NCBI GenBank assembly: GCA_017631875.1
Contig: JAGBSL010000096.1
Span: 1-25,207 of the forward strand
DNA: 25,207 nt
Source of the DNA: Bacteroidales bacterium
GTDB taxonomy: Bacteria > Bacteroidota > Bacteroidia > Bacteroidales > UBA932
Reading direction: 5' to 3'
Position numbers and translations under genes: made by a program. The notes beneath the pieces were generated by a model. It was not told the DNA's origin. It searched no databases and saw only the letters and a program-made list of their open reading frames with translations. Of this stretch, positions 23,101 to 25,207 are shown piece after piece. Each line of letters opens with the position of its first letter. Within the stretch, counting starts at the first letter, position 1.

Positions 23101-23551
23101 TGGAAGTTGCACTTCTGTCAACAAGCTCTGGATTGAGAGAAGACTTGATCGCGTATGTCTGAAGAGCGCGGTCATAGACTGCCCAGTTGGAATCGCCGAT
23201 GATACCTTCGCCATTGACACCCTTTACGCGAGCGTAATAAGTCATATCGGCCTCAAGGTCAGCTGTATAAGGAACCTCAGCAGCAGGAATTGTGAAAGTC
23301 TCGACTTTCTGCTGCATATTCTCGTCAGAGTAGAGCTCGAGAACGAACTCTGTAGCGCCCTTGGACTTTGTCCATGAGAACTCGATGAACTCACCGTCGA
23401 TAATTTTCGCCGAGAGTTCAGTAGGAGTAAGACATCTGCCGAGAGCAACCTCGTCGTTGATGTCCACCATCTCCTCAGCACAGCTCGAAAGGGCCGCACC
23501 GAAAGCGAGAAGGATTACTCCGGATAATATTGCTGAAAATAATCTTTTCAT
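20186..23551 (-). CDS. Large surface glycan-binding lipoprotein (Fn3, beta-helix, tandem jelly-roll domains)
   Basis: 1121 residues. A lipoprotein signal ends at Cys24 (LSSC). Two Fn3-like domains follow (about 35-130 and 140-230). Next comes a right-handed beta-helix resembling DUF4957/DUF5123 (about 235-540), with rungs such as SITVVNCKLNNYLRGVLYEN and SIKLTHCTFNNLCF. A beta-sandwich (about 560-710, opening KIWDLTDGQTF) is followed by a third Fn3-like domain (about 715-810). Two more sandwiches end the protein: about 825-970, and about 975-1121 opening VDYVWDFSAPEWVDAM. The sandwiches share an opening aromatic strand and a closing FYGIVYDAL / FYKIEFHSN type strand, as in carbohydrate-binding modules of Bacteroidetes pectinases. 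It starts 11 bases after the susD stop, the usual place of a surface glycan-binding protein. No catalytic motif is seen. Confidence 0.85.
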   Translation of the reverse strand: MKRLFSAILSGVILLAFGAALSSCAEEMVDINDEVALGRCLTPTELSAKIIDGEFIEFSWTKSKGATEFVLELYSDENMQQKVETFTIPAAEVPYTADLEADMTYYARVKGVNGEGIIGDSNWAVYDRALQTYAIKSSLNPELVDRSATSITIKWTKDPEVDHIRITPALNAEEEYTRFDVSADAQAAAQVEVTGLNPSVNYTLAVHFKSAQRGTVSAWTRPSIEGATEVATAEALIQALTDKAPVIKVAYSEAPYVIGSVVLGGPVAIYGDATAQGAQPTIQGGLKIGADVTSVHLEALTFDGAGIADYPHNLTFDAAATVESITVVNCKLNNYLRGVLYENSKAPAVGSIKYDGVEVNNVTGDGGDCFDFRGKATVNSIEFINSTLNTGARTWFRVDANTVLESIKLTHCTFNNLCFANNGNNNGIFNIRALNAAGAAPTFVLTHNVFLNMNDDNKRCCLVAKNSTSAFPTELSDNFFYNCYDRFFVAQKDGSTLSGDDLKAAADEGRARIIVNGSSELAADPCVDSARDKYNVISKEVIEANAGDPRWYAAYVEIPEDLTQEVTATGKIWDLTDGQTFKKMADKDMVRDGIRFFVKSTPINFTKEGFEFTGEAVLEGGVPVDGGIGIKVNEPGSIIISVAAAAGHSNLTVSLDGKVSASVPAGAEYQKVTFANVSGEQMIYIYGCHPATMTFLQWTSDVQVLDNVLATPEVKISKTTVNERAEDEITLTWDAVDYAGSYNVTVDGKKKNVTETTYTFATGGYAVEETGGDFAIQVTAVPAADDYTRVESQPAELSFHVNDVPEEPGIKVVRYSLTFPEGGNAEEKYVCENNAGFYVQTVGGWVIDANSQKFAVPGASEYDSYTTRLKGAKTSDSKSMTITVPNDGKLYIAARSANSSAADRTMALMQGDKEILAPTVIQDADKFTAGDASVFPYVVVDVKAGDIQVVLNNGINFYGIVYDALEGGPAGVDYVWDFSAPEWVDAMTGSGIAANTNDTNWNLEVNGLKVISGGGSIKWNFSGETYFWQPGGAGTDSKRYFEFTTDVAGKLTVYASNTGDNEDLTRMVTVKVGEGDPESIPGGYASGSGAVPVEFNIAPGVVKIYPTGNGLRFYKIEFHSN

Positions 23552-23562
23552 AAGTTCAAATA

Positions 23563-25206
23563 TTAATATCCATAGTCATTGAACAATGTACCCTGGCTGT
23601 TTACGAGAGTTGCCTCAGGAATCGGCCACCACTGCTTGGTGTTAGGGTCAATATCATAGTATGAATCAAGCTTCTTCTGAGCCGACTCGCTGTATGTACC
23701 TGTATCCTCAGAGATGAACTTGAAGTATGTTCCAACCTCACCCTTCGAGTCAGTGTAGCACTCCCAGCCTTCGCCTGCAGGTGCTTCTTCGGTAGTAGCG
23801 AGCTCATTGAAACCGTAAGTCTCGATAGAACCGTCAGCCGCATATCTGTACCATACTGCAGGACCGAACTCAGTACCTGCGTTATCCATCCATGCCTGGA
23901 GTTCTGCCTTAGACTCGTCCATCTTTGTCTTGAGGAGGTTCCAGCGGATAAGGTCGTTCTTGCGGAGCATCTCACCAACGAACTCGAGAGCGCGCTCGTC
24001 AACGATTGCATTGAAGATTGCAGTCTGACCGGCAAGACCGTTTACATAAGTCGCTGCAAGACCTTCGTTGCCCTTGTATGCTCTCTGGCGAACCTGGAGG
24101 AGGCACTCCTTAGCGAAGTTCTCGTCACGGTTTCCGCATGCAGGATCGTTAGCGATCTCGGCAGCCATAAGGAGAATGTCAGAGTATCTCATGTATACTG
24201 GCTTGATTCCGTCATCATTACCTCCGTTGTAAGGTGCTCTTTCCTGCCACTCGAGACGGAACTTACCGAAGTACCAGTCATTAGGACCAGCAAGCTGAGG
24301 GATGTTCTTTCCGTTAGGACCAAGAACCCACTTCCAGTTCACGCAGCTGAGGTCACGACGAACGTCCTTATCCTCGTATTTCCAGTAGAGTGTAGGGACT
24401 GGACCAGCTGTACCGCCGCGGCTTGATGTAGGGCCCTGTGACCAATCAGGGTTACCATCTGTTCTGATTGCGAATGTGTAGTTCCAGCGTCCGCGTGTGT
24501 CAGATGAAGGAATCACATAAATGATTTCCTTGCCAGCAGCGATGTCCATGTTGTTGAACTCTCTCCAGAGCTGCTCGTAATCCATCAGTGAGAGACCAGC
24601 GTTGGCAATCACGTCCTTGAGCGCTGCAAGAGCCTTCGGATAGAGAACATCCTTCTGGAGCTCAGGATCAGTAGAAAGTCTTACTGTGCCGGCATTACCT
24701 GTTCCCACCAATCCTTCGTCAGGACGGAGCGAGTAACCGGAAGCCATGAGGCAGAGACGTGCATAGAGACCCTTTGCGAAAGCAAGGCTCGGACGGTCTG
24801 TCGTAGCTGTAGCCGCACTCTTTCCAGGCCAGTTCATGTAACCGAATGCCTCCTCGAGGTCAGCGATAAGCTGCTTGTAGATGATGTCCTTGTCTGACTT
24901 GTTGAGATAGATTGTCTCCGCATCAATAGGAGCGAAACGTGCAGGCACCTCACCATAAGCCTTAAGGAGCTCAGTGTAGAGAAGAGCACGTGCTGTAAGA
25001 GCCTCACCAAGGAGTTCTGCCATCTGTGCGTCACCCTGTGGGTTACCATACTGGCGGATACCTCTGATTGCGAGGTTGGCTCTCTCGATACCGCCCATAA
25101 GCTCGTTGTAAGGGCCGTTTGCGAGGTTCAGCTGACCGTTTGTAGCTGTCTGCGAGTATCTTGCGATGCTTGACTTCTCGTCAGCTGTAGTATTGTTATA
25201 AAGCTC
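23563..25206 (-). CDS. SusD/RagB-family starch-binding-like lipoprotein (N-terminus outside window)
   Basis: The frame is open to the window edge, so the start and the lipoprotein signal lie beyond 25207; 547 residues are visible. SusD features are the helical N-terminal repeats (LYNNTTADEKSSIARYSQ, then GGIERANLAIRGIRQYG), ALTARALLYTELLKAYGEVP, the loop around YPKALAALKDVIANAG, and the C-terminal block LLQVRQRAYKG, IVDERALEFVGEMLRKNDLIRWNLL and WWPIPEATL. With its SusC partner (expected just upstream, outside the window) it forms the lid of an outer-membrane glycan importer. It heads a minus-strand operon with the 1121-residue lipoprotein and kduI, which ties glycan uptake directly to uronate catabolism. 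Confidence 0.96.
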   Translation of the reverse strand, partial: ELYNNTTADEKSSIARYSQTATNGQLNLANGPYNELMGGIERANLAIRGIRQYGNPQGDAQMAELLGEALTARALLYTELLKAYGEVPARFAPIDAETIYLNKSDKDIIYKQLIADLEEAFGYMNWPGKSAATATTDRPSLAFAKGLYARLCLMASGYSLRPDEGLVGTGNAGTVRLSTDPELQKDVLYPKALAALKDVIANAGLSLMDYEQLWREFNNMDIAAGKEIIYVIPSSDTRGRWNYTFAIRTDGNPDWSQGPTSSRGGTAGPVPTLYWKYEDKDVRRDLSCVNWKWVLGPNGKNIPQLAGPNDWYFGKFRLEWQERAPYNGGNDDGIKPVYMRYSDILLMAAEIANDPACGNRDENFAKECLLQVRQRAYKGNEGLAATYVNGLAGQTAIFNAIVDERALEFVGEMLRKNDLIRWNLLKTKMDESKAELQAWMDNAGTEFGPAVWYRYAADGSIETYGFNELATTEEAPAGEGWECYTDSKGEVGTYFKFISEDTGTYSESAQKKLDSYYDIDPNTKQWWPIPEATLVNSQGTLFNDYGY

Positions 25207-25207
25207 G

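Overview
The window is chromosomal DNA from a gut-type Bacteroidetes, most likely order Bacteroidales. The evidence is a SusD-type glycan-binding lipoprotein, several surface lipoproteins with Bacteroidetes-restricted domains (coiled-coil DUF4988-like, fimbrillin-like, DUF4957/DUF5123-like beta-helix), promoters that fit TTTG-N19-21-TAnnTTTG, and mostly weak Shine-Dalgarno sequences. It reads as part of a polysaccharide utilisation locus for a uronic-acid polymer, joined to the whole cytoplasmic pathway for unsaturated uronates. No tRNA, rRNA, CRISPR array or complete insertion sequence was seen.

Layout. (1) 2-5668, plus strand: the 3' part of a formylglycine sulfatase, a beta-helix lyase-like lipoprotein and a second beta-helix lipoprotein, closed by a strong terminator at 5688-5726. 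(2) 5723-6937, minus: an anaerobic sulfatase-maturating radical SAM enzyme. (3) 7045-9019, plus: a 45-residue peptide gene followed by a lipoprotein joining a fimbrillin-like domain to a beta-helix, then a terminator. (4) 9072-9297: non-coding, containing a 10-bp inverted repeat. (5) 9298-10467, minus: a TIM-barrel glycosidase-like lipoprotein. (6) 10611-19189, plus: kduD, a DUF4861-like lipoprotein, a GatC-like PTS EIIC, a kduI with a signal peptide, kdgK, the KDPG aldolase gene (eda), and an NfnA/NfnB-like pair. Two palindromic repeats lie inside this operon. (7) 19229-25206, minus: susD (5' end outside the window), a 1121-residue surface lipoprotein, and a second kduI without a signal peptide.

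How the genes fit together. Surface lipoproteins and SusC/D bind and cut the polymer, and sulfatase plus its activator remove sulfate. The released unsaturated uronate becomes 4-deoxy-5-keto-uronate. KduI isomerises it, KduD reduces it to 2-keto-3-deoxygluconate, KdgK phosphorylates that, and the aldolase splits it to pyruvate and glyceraldehyde-3-phosphate. The NfnAB-like pair could balance NADH, NADPH and ferredoxin. Pectin (homogalacturonan) is the simplest substrate, but the sulfatase and anSME also allow a sulfated uronate polymer such as a glycosaminoglycan or an algal glycan.

The most unusual part is 11411-15101: a lipoprotein of unknown activity, an EIIC membrane protein with no EIIA or EIIB beside it, and a KduI that appears to be exported while a close paralogue stays in the cytoplasm. 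This suggests that part of the uronate pathway runs in the periplasm and that its product enters through an EIIC-like carrier. That is inference.
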